A stretch of DNA of 64,000 nt from UBA7446 sp965656545 (GTDB taxonomy: Bacteria > Bacteroidota > Bacteroidia > Flavobacteriales > Flavobacteriaceae): contig CBFHKZ010000003.1 in NCBI GenBank assembly GCA_965656545.1, forward strand, positions 184,436-248,435. Direction: 5' to 3'. The translations under genes were made by a program, and so were the position numbers. Shown piece by piece: positions 50,041 to 58,657 of the stretch (position 1 is its first letter; every line of letters begins with the position of its first letter). The notes under the pieces were generated by a model. It saw only the letters and a program-made list of their open reading frames with translations, was not told the origin of the DNA and did not search any database.

Positions 50041-50207
50041 CACAGTCAAAATTATTAGTTATACGGCATCAGATATAAGCTACAAACGCATAAGGCTTAC
50101 GCTCGAATCCATTTTTTGTTATCCTCAAAATCCCGCGTTCGGATATGTTCAACTACTAAAACTCCGCATTAGGTATAGCTTTTGTTGTGCGGTCGACGTC
50201 TTTTTGG
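50041..50207. other. Intergenic sequence between icd promoter and higA, no gene seen
   Basis: 167 bases with no reading frame, hairpin or RNA that I recognise. It lies inside the direct repeats and so belongs to the inserted segment. Confidence 0.5.
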
Positions 50208-50516
50208 TCAGTATGCTAATTTGTGGTCGTTCAGTTCAACGTCAAATTTCACTTTCACACCCAAGACTTTAAATACCTTTAAAACTGTCGAAAACCTTGC
50301 ATCAGTTGTACTGTTTTCAATTTTGGAAATCTGTGCTTTTTTAACTCCAACAAGTTCTCCCAGTTGCTCTTGAGTTAGTTTTCTTTCTTTTCGAGCTTTT
50401 TTAATTTCGTAACCAAGCAAGTCAAGTCGAAGTTCGTTGTCAAACGCTTCTCTTTTTTGAGTTCCTTTTTTTCCGATGTAACTATCAGTTAGTTCATCTA
50501 AGCTGTATGTTTTCAT
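50208..50516 (-). CDS. HigA-like antitoxin (XRE helix-turn-helix)
   Basis: 102 residues. The helix-turn-helix is LTQEQLGELVGVKKAQISKI, preceded by GYEIKKARKERK, and the tail FKVLGVKVKFDVELNDHKLA is typical of HigA-type antitoxins. It overlaps the toxin gene by 4 bases with the toxin first, which is the HigBA order. It neutralises the toxin and probably represses the pair. Confidence 0.87.
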   Translation of the reverse strand: MKTYSLDELTDSYIGKKGTQKREAFDNELRLDLLGYEIKKARKERKLTQEQLGELVGVKKAQISKIENSTTDARFSTVLKVFKVLGVKVKFDVELNDHKLAY

Positions 50517-50863
50517 TTATCCCTGTTTTTATCGTTAAAATATAGCTGTCTTAATCGCTCCGCTTTTCCAATTTCTTTTTTAGGCAATTTATCAGTCTTT
50601 TTTATTATTCCATGTGTAGTAACAACTATCGTATCTTGTTTATCTGTTTTGTCCCAAAAAGCAAAAAGGCGGTAGTACGTTTTCTTGTATGTTGTCCGAA
50701 ACTCCCAAATTTCGTCTTGCAATTTTTTAAATAGTTCTTTGTCGTTCGTGCTTCGTGCTCTCCAAATGTTATACATAATTTTCTCTCGACTCTTTTCGTC
50801 AATACTGTCAAGAAATTGCTTCACAGCAACCAAAAAGATAACGCGAAATTTAAATGCATGCAT
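50513..50863 (-). CDS. HigB/RelE-like toxin (phage-derived Gp49-like family)
   Basis: 116 residues: FKVIFLVAVKQFLDSIDEKS-like opening (here FRVIFLVAVKQFLDSID), IMYNIWRARSTNDKELFKKL, then EIWEFRTTYKKTYYRLFAFW and VVTTHGIIKKTDKLPKKEI. This strand pattern with the GIIKK(T/S)xKxP motif is the HigB/Gp49-like RelE family of ribosome-dependent mRNA endonucleases. First gene of the module. It sits within a segment bracketed by direct repeats. Confidence 0.87.
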   Translation of the reverse strand: MHAFKFRVIFLVAVKQFLDSIDEKSREKIMYNIWRARSTNDKELFKKLQDEIWEFRTTYKKTYYRLFAFWDKTDKQDTIVVTTHGIIKKTDKLPKKEIGKAERLRQLYFNDKNRDK

Positions 50864-50925
50864 TCAACTCTTTTTACAAAGATAAATGTTTCGTAATTGG
50901 GAAACAAATGTTTTTTGAATCGAAA

Positions 50926-50955
50926 AGAATTCCTCGAGGCGCTGCCTCGGGGATA
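50926..50955. repeat. REP-like palindrome, copy 1
   Basis: CCTCGAGGC (50932-50940), loop GCT, GCCTCGGGG (50944-50952): a 9-bp stem with one mismatch. Very like 51571-51591. Located just past the higB start, inside the inserted segment. Confidence 0.6.
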
Positions 50956-50991
50956 GTTCGTTTCAAAAAATTCATTATTGCCCAAGCTTTG

Positions 50992-51012
50992 GTCCCGATG
51001 AGGTATAAAAAA
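50992..51012. repeat. Direct repeat copy B, at the rplS terminator
   Basis: GTCCCGATGAGGTATAAAAA, matching copy A at 50017-50040. It continues into the rplS terminator hairpin, so this is likely the original location. Confidence 0.6.
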
Positions 51013-51039
51013 ACAGCAGCTCAATATTTTGAACTGCTG
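51005..51039 (-). terminator. Rho-independent terminator of rplS
   Basis: On the minus strand CAGCAGTTCAA, loop AATA, TTGAGCTGCTG (11-bp stem with one G:U pair), followed by a T-run. 44 bases past the rplS stop. Confidence 0.85.
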
Positions 51040-51083
51040 TGTTGGGTTTATAACAAAAAATGTCGTGAAAAAAGGGGTTGGCC

Positions 51084-51437
51084 CTATTTGACTTGACGTT
51101 CTTTGATACGTGCTTTTTTGCCGGTGAGGTCACGGAAGTAGTAAATACGTGAGCGACGTACTTTACCACGTGCATTCACTTCTATTTTTTGTATGCCGGG
51201 AAGGTTCATGGGGAATATACGTTCCACGCCAACGGTTCCTGACATTTTACGGATGGTAAAAGTCTTGGTAGCGCCGCTTCCTTTGATTTGAATCACGACA
51301 CCCTTAAAAAACTGGGTACGTACTTTCGCCCCTTCTCGGATTTCGTAATAAACGGTTATGGTATCTCCAGCTTGAAAGCTTGGCAATTCTTTTTTTGGTA
51401 CAAATTCGTCCTGTACGTATTGTAGTAAGGCCTCCAT
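51084..51437 (-). CDS. rplS: 50S ribosomal protein L19
   Basis: 117 residues. LPSFQAGDTITVYYEIREGA, RTQFFKGVVIQIKGSGATKT, FTIRKMSGTVGVERIFPMNL and the RSRIYYFRDLTGKKARIKE tail are all canonical. Located at the 30S-50S interface. A single gene here; trmD is not adjacent. It has its own promoter element and terminator. Confidence 0.97.
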   Translation of the reverse strand: MEALLQYVQDEFVPKKELPSFQAGDTITVYYEIREGAKVRTQFFKGVVIQIKGSGATKTFTIRKMSGTVGVERIFPMNLPGIQKIEVNARGKVRRSRIYYFRDLTGKKARIKERQVK

Positions 51438-51502
51438 TTTGTTTGTTTTAAATGATTGCTATGAAACATACACGGACCTCGCCAGCGGTTTCAAAGCGGA
51501 TG

Positions 51503-51510
51503 CAAATATA
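51503..51510 (-). promoter_or_regulatory. -7 promoter element TATATTTG of rplS
   Basis: Reads TATATTTG on the minus strand, 65 bases upstream of the rplS ATG, leaving a leader long enough for control. Confidence 0.5.
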
Positions 51511-51564
51511 ATCCATATCCTTTATTCCACAAAAAATAATTGCTACCGATGCTGTTTTAGCTAA

Positions 51565-51594
51565 AGAATCCCTCGAAGCGCTGCCTCGGGGCTT
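51565..51594. repeat. REP-like palindrome, copy 2
   Basis: CCTCGAAGC (51571-51579), loop GCT, GCCTCGGGG (51583-51591), preceded by AAAGAATC as in copy 1 (AAAGAATT). The two copies lie either side of rplS. Confidence 0.6.
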
Positions 51595-51965
51595 CCGTTG
51601 AAAATGTCATTCCCGAGTATGCTGTAAACGTAATCACAGCATTTCGTTTCAAGAAATACGTTATTTAACACAGGGTTTGTAGGTATTTTCTGACCTGACT
51701 AAAATCATCAGAAATGTTACACTTCATGAGTTTTGACAGTCATTTCATATGGCTTCATTGCTTTTTTCACAACTGCCATATGGTATAAACAGGCGCAAAA
51801 ATAAATTTGTTACCGTGTATTAGCAATAAAACTAACGTTTACAGTTACGCCTTGTTGCGATAACAATAGTTAGTTATTATTTAAATAACACTAAAATAAA
51901 TACCAATTAACCAATATTCTTTTTTGCCCAACCAACCTAAACAAGTCAACAACCCCCTAACTTAG

Positions 51966-53246
51966 ATGAAACACCTTTTACTATTTGCATCAACGCTGCT
52001 ATTTGGAACGCTTATACACGCACAGTGGTATTTCGAAAGCGCTGTCATTAGCAGTCATCTAGGTTCGCATGAACTCGAAAACATGCGTGGCGCTAACGCA
52101 ACGCCAACCGAACTGAACGCATACAAGGGACTTCGCGACCAATCGTTTGGGTTGGGTTATTTGTTTTCCTTTCGCGCGCTCGAGAAGCGTATGGCCGAAG
52201 ACTATAAACCACCCCTTATGCGTCTTGGCTTGGGCATCGGCTTTGAACAAATGAACATCAAGACCAATGCGGTCATCAACAATACGGCCCACCCCAATGT
52301 CTACAGCTTGGCACAGGCACACGGCCGACTGGGGCTATACCTTGCGCCAGCGCTGCTAAACGCCAGAAAAACAGACGCCAACGGAAATCGCAAACCTTGG
52401 CTGCTGCTCGACCTGCACGGCGGCTTTGGCATCAACCACTACACCAGTGCAACCCAGCATTACGCCAATACCCTTGTTGACCTAAAAGACCCCAGTGTCG
52501 AATTTGACGACACCTTTTTGTCCTATTTCTACGGACTCGGCCTCCAGTTTGCTTTGGGCAAATACACCCAACTATACAGCCGCTATGGCATAGACAATGC
52601 CCTAAACCTCACCGAGTTTTCAGATGGCAAAGTCATGGAACGCTACGAGATCCGCAAGGAAAAAATAAGCATCGGGCTTATCGTCGATTTGACTGCTGCG
52701 CGCAAACAACGCGCCACCCAAAAAAGGGAATTGGCCACTCTGCGTGAAGCGTTTACAAACCTAACCGCCCCAGACAACAGCGACCAAGCCGCGCGCATCA
52801 ATGCCTTGGAACAAACCCAAGAACAACAACGCCAACAAATTCAAGCGCTTATGGCCGATGGCAAAGCACCACTGGCTACCAAAACACATGCCGAAGGCTT
52901 TGACTATTTGTTTGAATTCACACCCATAGCCTTTCCGCTCGACAGCGCAGTTTTGGATCACGACAAATTTGCAGTGCCCCTGCAAAAAGCAGCCGACTTT
53001 TTACGTAAAAACCCCCATTTTAATTTGATGGTGGTGGGCTATGCCGATCACACAGGCGCAGCGGGCTACAACAAAGAACTCTCCGTGCAGCGTGCCTTAC
53101 GCGTACGCGACTACCTGCATGTAAAACACGGGCTGCCTTTGACAAGCATCAAATGGATTGGGGCAGGGGAAACCACGCGTTTCAGTGACGACAACACCCA
53201 AAAAAACAGAAGAACCGAACTCCTGATAATCAAACCTAACAAATGA
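51966..53246 (+). CDS. OmpA-family outer-membrane protein 1
   Basis: 426 residues. Signal peptide ending LIHAQ, an N-terminal beta-barrel domain (about 20-240), a helical linker rich in Gln (QTQEQQRQQIQALM) and a C-terminal OmpA peptidoglycan-binding domain from about residue 310: LMVVGYADHTGAAGYNKELS, RALRVRDYLH and AGETTRFSDDNTQKNRRTEL. It links the outer membrane to the wall. It is a paralogue of the protein at 61479 and overlaps the fibre gene after it by 4 bases, so it may anchor that product. Confidence 0.88.
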   Translation: MKHLLLFASTLLFGTLIHAQWYFESAVISSHLGSHELENMRGANATPTELNAYKGLRDQSFGLGYLFSFRALEKRMAEDYKPPLMRLGLGIGFEQMNIKTNAVINNTAHPNVYSLAQAHGRLGLYLAPALLNARKTDANGNRKPWLLLDLHGGFGINHYTSATQHYANTLVDLKDPSVEFDDTFLSYFYGLGLQFALGKYTQLYSRYGIDNALNLTEFSDGKVMERYEIRKEKISIGLIVDLTAARKQRATQKRELATLREAFTNLTAPDNSDQAARINALEQTQEQQRQQIQALMADGKAPLATKTHAEGFDYLFEFTPIAFPLDSAVLDHDKFAVPLQKAADFLRKNPHFNLMVVGYADHTGAAGYNKELSVQRALRVRDYLHVKHGLPLTSIKWIGAGETTRFSDDNTQKNRRTELLIIKPNK

Positions 53247-54385
53247 AATTCCGAAAGCCGACCTTTTTTCAGACCGTTTTCCTATTGGCATTGTTCCTGC
53301 TGTTCTTGGTTACTTCACAGCTGTTTGCCCAACAGCCCGGTATTCCCTACCAAGCCTATATCCTAGACACAGAGGCGGGCTATGTCTATGGCGAAAAAAT
53401 TGAAAACGTACCCATGGCCAACAAAAAAATCCTGCTGCAATTTGAAGTGCGCAACGATCGTGGGCAGGTGGAGTACATAGAAGAAATTCCCGTAACCACC
53501 GATCAGTTTGGATTGGTTTCCACGGTTGTGGGGCGTGGTAGGGGCACCGCTACCTTCAACACCTTTAAGGACATCAAATGGGACGGTACCGAAAAAACCC
53601 TACACACCTATATCGACTTTACAAACACAGGCGGTCGTTTTGACAAGCACGGCGAAATGAGCATCATTTTTATTCCCGGCCCTGCCGAGGACGCCATATT
53701 GGGCTTGTACCGCGGCAATGGCCCCCCCACAGCGGCAGACCCCACCAATCCTGTAGACGGCAGTATTTACGTAGACCAAAGCACCGGGCACCTACACACT
53801 TTTACCACGGCCAACAACGCTTGGGAATCCCAGCGGGAAACCACCACGGCGCTGGCGCTAAAGACCAACGACAACGGTACGCCCCACGACCCCACAGACG
53901 ACTTTCAAGAACTGATTTTTACAGACGAATTGGGCGTGGACAACGCCATCAACATCAGCAGCTTGATCAATGCCGACAACGGCTTGACGGTAAACAACGG
54001 AATCATCGAACTGGGCGGTACGCTGACCAAACCCACCACCATTACGGCCTCGGCAACCAATCCGCTTGCCCTGCAAGGCCTTGCGGATGCACCAAACTTT
54101 GACCCTACTGTTGACCAGGTCATGATTATGGATCAACCCTCGGGGGAACTCAAACGGGCCTATTTGGCCTCCGTTTCGGTGCAGCGCGAAACGGTTGTGC
54201 TGGCAGCCAGCGATGGGGATACCGATTTTGACACGCCCTTGGCGATTACCGACCCACAAAAAATTAACGTCTTCCGCAACGGGGCCCGCGTGGGCTTTAC
54301 CCAAGTGGACACAGACACCATACGACTCGAAAACGAAGCCACCTGCTATGCAGGGGATGAAATACGCATTGTACAACTACATTAA
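53243..54385 (+). CDS. Secreted fibre-like surface protein 1
   Basis: 380 residues. Signal peptide ending QLFAQ, then PGIPYQAYI and a beta domain with DQFGLVSTVVGRG and FKDIKWDG, the Bacteroidetes surface-fibre N-terminal domain (compare TNQFGLVNLTIG..IDW forms). A middle DGSIYVDQSTGHLHTF unit matches the repeats of the protein at 62787. The C-terminus has ELGGTLTKPTTITAS, LKRAYLASV and INVFRNGARV, a phage-tail-fibre-like module also seen at the end of the protein at 54483. No membrane anchor; probably exported and fixed by the OmpA gene before it. Confidence 0.78.
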   Translation: MKFRKPTFFQTVFLLALFLLFLVTSQLFAQQPGIPYQAYILDTEAGYVYGEKIENVPMANKKILLQFEVRNDRGQVEYIEEIPVTTDQFGLVSTVVGRGRGTATFNTFKDIKWDGTEKTLHTYIDFTNTGGRFDKHGEMSIIFIPGPAEDAILGLYRGNGPPTAADPTNPVDGSIYVDQSTGHLHTFTTANNAWESQRETTTALALKTNDNGTPHDPTDDFQELIFTDELGVDNAINISSLINADNGLTVNNGIIELGGTLTKPTTITASATNPLALQGLADAPNFDPTVDQVMIMDQPSGELKRAYLASVSVQRETVVLAASDGDTDFDTPLAITDPQKINVFRNGARVGFTQVDTDTIRLENEATCYAGDEIRIVQLH

Positions 54386-54482
54386 AAAAACCAAACGCAG
54401 TTTAATCTAAATCTATACTAAACTAAATCTTAACACTATGTTACACATTAATTCTAAATCATTAATTCTAAATCTTTCAAAT

Positions 54483-55193
54483 ATGAAAATCAATTATCTA
54501 AAACTGGGCATTATGGCCCTTATGATCATGGCGGGAACCGCCATACAAGCACAGACAGATCCAACAACAACAGACACAGCTAAGCAAGCGGATGTTGTTT
54601 ATGGAGGAACATCAGGTTCAACATCAGGTTCAATAAGAGTAATCGACAACATGGGTACCATCAAGTACCTACAATCCAACAATGGTATCACGACTATTAG
54701 CAATACAGCTGCTAACGGAGATGTAACCACAACCACCTGGCAACTAGGGGGAACCTTGGTAGATGATACCTATATTGATGTGGATACTAGCGTTTTTGCA
54801 TTGGATGGTATTGATTTAGTTGATACCACAACCTTAGCGGCTTCAACTGATGCGACAACTCAATCCGATCACGGTACTGGTACTGGTTGGACACTTTTGG
54901 TTCGTGATGAAGCAACAGGAGCAATTAAAAAGTTAAAAGCTACTGACTTGATTAAGAGTGGTACTGAAGTGTTTACAGGAGTTGCAAATACACTTACATA
55001 TACTGCGACTTCTGGAGTTCCACTACCTGCTGATATTTCAAAATTATCAGTGTACAGAAATGGAGCTAAATTAAGAGTTACTACAGATTATACTGTTTCT
55101 GGAAATGTTGTGACTTTAATAGAAGGAACTACAGCTCCAAATCAGTGGTCAGTTATGACTGGAGATCAAATTGAAATCCAGTGGTTTAGATAA
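54483..55193 (+). CDS. Secreted protein with tail-fibre-like module
   Basis: 236 residues from the ATG at 54483, which gives a signal peptide ending TAIQAQ; the reading from 54438 would bury it. Mature part: GSIRVIDNMGTIKYLQS (shared with NVIDNKGTIKSV of the next gene), WQLGGTLVDDTYIDV, AIKKLKATDL, then KLSVYRNGAKLRVTTDYTV and GDQIEIQWFR. This C-terminus is the YRNGxxL..TDYTV..GDxIxI plan common in phage tail fibres. The gene is more AT-rich than its neighbours, suggesting a different origin. Function unknown. Confidence 0.72.
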   Translation: MKINYLKLGIMALMIMAGTAIQAQTDPTTTDTAKQADVVYGGTSGSTSGSIRVIDNMGTIKYLQSNNGITTISNTAANGDVTTTTWQLGGTLVDDTYIDVDTSVFALDGIDLVDTTTLAASTDATTQSDHGTGTGWTLLVRDEATGAIKKLKATDLIKSGTEVFTGVANTLTYTATSGVPLPADISKLSVYRNGAKLRVTTDYTVSGNVVTLIEGTTAPNQWSVMTGDQIEIQWFR

Positions 55194-55237
55194 CCACACA
55201 CCTAAACTCATAGTACTAGTAAGTAGATTAATATAAA

Positions 55238-55280
55238 AAGGGCTGTTCCAAAGCGTGAACAGCACACAGGAGCAGCCCTT
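55238..55280. terminator. Stem-loop between the fibre genes (possible terminator)
   Basis: AAGGGCTG (55238-55245) pairs with CAGCCCTT (55273-55280), and GTTC/GAAC can form an inner stem. No T-run follows on the plus strand, so it may be a processing or attenuation structure rather than a classic terminator. Confidence 0.45.
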
Positions 55281-55335
55281 ATTTAACCCTTAGATGATTA
55301 ACAGCGACCTATACCTCTTCTAAAAAAAGAAAACC

Positions 55336-58300
55336 ATGCCACAGACCAACAATACATTCGCAAATACCGCTACCACCAAGGGGCTAAGATTGGCCTGCTA
55401 TTGTTTGTTGCTCTTGTTGCTAACAGCCCCCACCCTTTGGGCGCAACGCACAAATGTCATAGACAATAAAGGGACCATAAAAAGTGTAGGCAATACGGTT
55501 ACCACAGCCGCTACGGCGCCTACAGCACCCATGGTGGACGACATCTGGTTTGATACCACACTAACAGGCGACGAACGCACCAAGGTTTGGGACGGAACGG
55601 CCTGGAAAGAAATAAGCCCAGACTATATTGAACTTTGGGTAAACAACACCAACGGTGGCAGCTACGCCACAAACGACTTGGTCGCTTACAACGGCCACAT
55701 TTACCGCAACATAAGCGGAACAAACCTAGACACCACGCCCGATAGCGACACCACCAACTGGAAAAACATCGATACCTACCTCGGCTATAAAACCACCCGC
55801 CATACGACCACTGCAGCCCTTGCGGTAACTGATGCCGCACATAACCTCACCGACCTACATCTAGAAAGCACCGGCGACCTGACAATGGACAAAGCAGGTG
55901 TTAGCGATGGCACCTCGCTCTACATTACCAACACCACGGCCAACGACCGCAGCCTCAGCTTTACCGACTTTGCAGGGACCTACCTACGCAACGGCGGCAC
56001 CATAACAGACTTAACAACCTCAGGCCTTACGCTTAAAGCCAATACCCGTTATTTGGTGCATATTACAGACAACAGTGGTGATTTCTATTTCAATGCCACC
56101 GAAGCAGCAAGCCCATGGTACTATAGCAGTAGAAGCACAGCTGCAATAAATGTAATAGGTACAGGAGCTGTAGCAACACAGTCGTCCACCTACACAACAG
56201 ATATAGCGGCCAATGCCATTGATGGAAATTTGGCCACTACCCAAAGAGCCATGACAGACTTTCAGGTTTATCCTTGGTTAAAGGTGGATATGGGGTCTTC
56301 CCAAACCTTTAATCGCTTGCGTTTTCATCAGTATGGGCATACTTTTGATAGGCTCTCCAACTTCTATGTATTCTTTTCGGATTCGGATATCGTGTTTCCT
56401 GCAGCACCAACAGCAGCAGACCTTACAGCCTTACAGGCGGATGTCAATGTGAGTTTTATCCAAAAAACAGGAACCATTGCGAGTCCGTTTGAAGATTTGA
56501 GCTTTGCTGCCAAAACCGCTCGTTATATGCTGGTGGTACGTGACATAAGTACGGCAGACTACCTGCAAATGACAGAAGTGCAAGCGTTTAATAATATTCA
56601 AGGTGATACGGTAACCACAGATGCGGATGTAGTGAAGGTTACCGGAACTTTGGAATTAGACGGAGCGCTACATGACATCAACAACAGTGCTGGATCAAAC
56701 GGCCAAATCCTAACCTCAACAGGCTCGGGTACCAATTGGGTAGACCTAAGCACCGTGGACAGCTATTTGGGTTACAAAACGGTACACAACGGCGCAAGTG
56801 CGCTTGCCATCACGCATGCCGACCATAACTTGGTGGATCTGCATCTGGAAGGCGCAGGCGACCTCAGCATCACCAAAGCCGATGTAACGGGCGCAACCAC
56901 CTTGTTTATCACCAACACCACCGCCAACGACCGCAACCTGACGTTTACCGACTTTGCGGGCGCCTACTTGCGCAACGGTGGAACAGAGAAAGAACTTAAA
57001 GATATAGGGCTTACACTTAAAGCCAATACCCGTTATTTGGTGCATATTACAGACAACAGTGGTGATTTCTATTTCAATGCCACCGAAGCAGCAAGCCCAT
57101 GGTACTATAGCAGTAGAAGCACAGCTGCAATAAATGTAATAGGTACAGGAGCTGTAGCAACACAGTCGTCCACCTACACAACAGATATAGCGGCCAATGC
57201 CATTGATGGAAATTTGGCCACTACCCAAAGAGCCATGACAGACTTTCAGGTTTATCCTTGGTTAAAGGTGGATATGGGGTCTTCCCAAACCTTTAATCGC
57301 TTGCGTTTTCATCAGTATGGGCATACTTTTGATAGGCTCTCCAACTTCTATGTATTCTTTTCGGATTCGGATATCGTGTTTCCTGCAGCACCAACAGCAG
57401 CAGACCTTACAGCCTTACAGGCGGATGTCAATGTGAGTTTTATCCAAAAAACAGGAACCATTGCGAGTCCGTTTGAAGATTTGAGCTTTGCTGCCAAAAC
57501 CGCTCGTTATATGCTGGTGGTACGTGACATAAGTACGGCAGACTACCTGCAAATGACAGAAGTGCAAGCGTTTAATAATATTCAAGGTGATACGGTAACC
57601 ACAGATGCGGATGTAGTGAAGGTTACCGGAACTTTGGAATTAGACGGAGCGCTACATGACATCAACAACAGTGCTGGATCAAACAGCCAAATCCTAACCT
57701 CAACAGGTTCAGGTACCAATTGGGTGGACTCAAGCACCGTGGACAGCTATTTGGGTTACAAAACGGTACACAACGGCGCAAGTGCGCTTGCCATCACGCA
57801 TGCCGACCATAACTTGGTGGATCTGCACCTGGAAGGCGCAGGCGATCTAAGCATAGACTCCGCTGCGGTAACGGGTGCGACGACCTTGTTTATTACCAAC
57901 ACCACGGCAAACGATAGAGCCTTGGCCTTTACGAATTTTATGGGCGCCTATCTACGCAATGGCGGAATTGAGACAGAACTTAAAGATATAGGGCTTACAC
58001 TCAAAGCCAATACCCGTTATTTGGTACACATCACAGACAACAGTGGTGATTTCTATTTTAACGCCACAGAAGCAGGTGGGGGCATAGACGAAGGAACGGC
58101 AACAGCCAACACCTTGTACTGGAACGGTACCGATTGGGTAGAATCCACAGCCTTGCAAAATGACGGCACCGATGTACGCATTACAGGAGCTTTAAAAGAC
58201 AGCAGCGGAGATGCAGGAAACACTGGACAAATATTGTCCTCCACGGCTTCTGGTACTAACTGGATAAGCGGCCAAGACGGCATCGAAAACTGGGCACTTG

Positions 58301-58647
58301 CCAATGCCTATGCGGCAAACGATGTGGTGATCCACAACAACAAAATATACCAAGCCAATGGGGCCGTTGCAGCCAGTACCACCTTTACTCTGGGTACGAC
58401 TGGTGCTACTTGGAAAGAAATCAGTAAATCTGGAAACAGCATTACCAACGAGCTGTCGTTTGAAGACACGGCAGGCACCTATTTCTATGTATCCCTATTG
58501 GTGGACAACGCTTGGAAGGTGATACGCTACAAACTGGACGACGTAAACGACGAAAAAACCGCTACACAGACATCGTCAACCAATAACAACGGCCAAACCA
58601 CCCAACCCAATACGCTTGCGCTATGCGAAACACTAACCTATAATTGA
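55336..58647 (+). CDS. Large repetitive surface protein with F5/8 type C-like domains
   Basis: 1103 residues. Signal peptide ending TLWAQ. A CBM5/12-like segment (VNNTNGGSYATNDLVAYNGH) near residue 97 and another near 985 (ENWALANAYAANDVVIHNNK). Between them, three copies of a module with YLGYKT, NLVDLHLEGAGDL, TLFITNTTANDR and ANTRYLVHITDNSGDFYFNA. The first two copies are each followed by a discoidin/F5-8C-like domain (AIDGNLATTQRAMTDFQ, YPWLKVDMGSSQTFNRLRF). The repeat unit is 984 bp (328 residues) with 669 bp identical at the DNA level. Probably a carbohydrate-binding cell-surface adhesin. Confidence 0.8.
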   Translation: MPQTNNTFANTATTKGLRLACYCLLLLLLTAPTLWAQRTNVIDNKGTIKSVGNTVTTAATAPTAPMVDDIWFDTTLTGDERTKVWDGTAWKEISPDYIELWVNNTNGGSYATNDLVAYNGHIYRNISGTNLDTTPDSDTTNWKNIDTYLGYKTTRHTTTAALAVTDAAHNLTDLHLESTGDLTMDKAGVSDGTSLYITNTTANDRSLSFTDFAGTYLRNGGTITDLTTSGLTLKANTRYLVHITDNSGDFYFNATEAASPWYYSSRSTAAINVIGTGAVATQSSTYTTDIAANAIDGNLATTQRAMTDFQVYPWLKVDMGSSQTFNRLRFHQYGHTFDRLSNFYVFFSDSDIVFPAAPTAADLTALQADVNVSFIQKTGTIASPFEDLSFAAKTARYMLVVRDISTADYLQMTEVQAFNNIQGDTVTTDADVVKVTGTLELDGALHDINNSAGSNGQILTSTGSGTNWVDLSTVDSYLGYKTVHNGASALAITHADHNLVDLHLEGAGDLSITKADVTGATTLFITNTTANDRNLTFTDFAGAYLRNGGTEKELKDIGLTLKANTRYLVHITDNSGDFYFNATEAASPWYYSSRSTAAINVIGTGAVATQSSTYTTDIAANAIDGNLATTQRAMTDFQVYPWLKVDMGSSQTFNRLRFHQYGHTFDRLSNFYVFFSDSDIVFPAAPTAADLTALQADVNVSFIQKTGTIASPFEDLSFAAKTARYMLVVRDISTADYLQMTEVQAFNNIQGDTVTTDADVVKVTGTLELDGALHDINNSAGSNSQILTSTGSGTNWVDSSTVDSYLGYKTVHNGASALAITHADHNLVDLHLEGAGDLSIDSAAVTGATTLFITNTTANDRALAFTNFMGAYLRNGGIETELKDIGLTLKANTRYLVHITDNSGDFYFNATEAGGGIDEGTATANTLYWNGTDWVESTALQNDGTDVRITGALKDSSGDAGNTGQILSSTASGTNWISGQDGIENWALANAYAANDVVIHNNKIYQANGAVAASTTFTLGTTGATWKEISKSGNSITNELSFEDTAGTYFYVSLLVDNAWKVIRYKLDDVNDEKTATQTSSTNNNGQTTQPNTLALCETLTYN
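56032..56700 (+). repeat. 669-bp direct repeat, copy 1
   Basis: Identical by eye to 57016-57684 (offset 984 bp). It covers the end of one module and the whole F5/8C-like domain. Flanking sequence on both sides is similar but diverged, so the identical core looks recently duplicated or gene-converted. Confidence 0.88.
57016..57684 (+). repeat. 669-bp direct repeat, copy 2
   Basis: Identical by eye to 56032-56700, in the same reading frame of the surface protein gene. Confidence 0.88.
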
Positions 58648-58657
58648 TCTAATTGGG

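Larger units (their letters stand above)
51438..51965. other. 528-base gene-free region between rplS and ompA
   Basis: Holds the rplS promoter, a second REP-like palindrome (51571-51591) and then about 370 AT-rich bases with no reading frame of coding quality and no structure I recognise. Both strands were checked by eye. Confidence 0.6.

Noticed and set aside
50821..51024. Minus-strand 67-residue frame upstream of higB
   Set aside because: Overlaps the REP-like palindrome and the higB start in another frame; no protein features.
56032..57684. Long identical repeat as a possible insertion sequence or composite element
   Set aside because: No transposase, no terminal inverted repeats, and the unit is in frame within one gene; it is a domain duplication.
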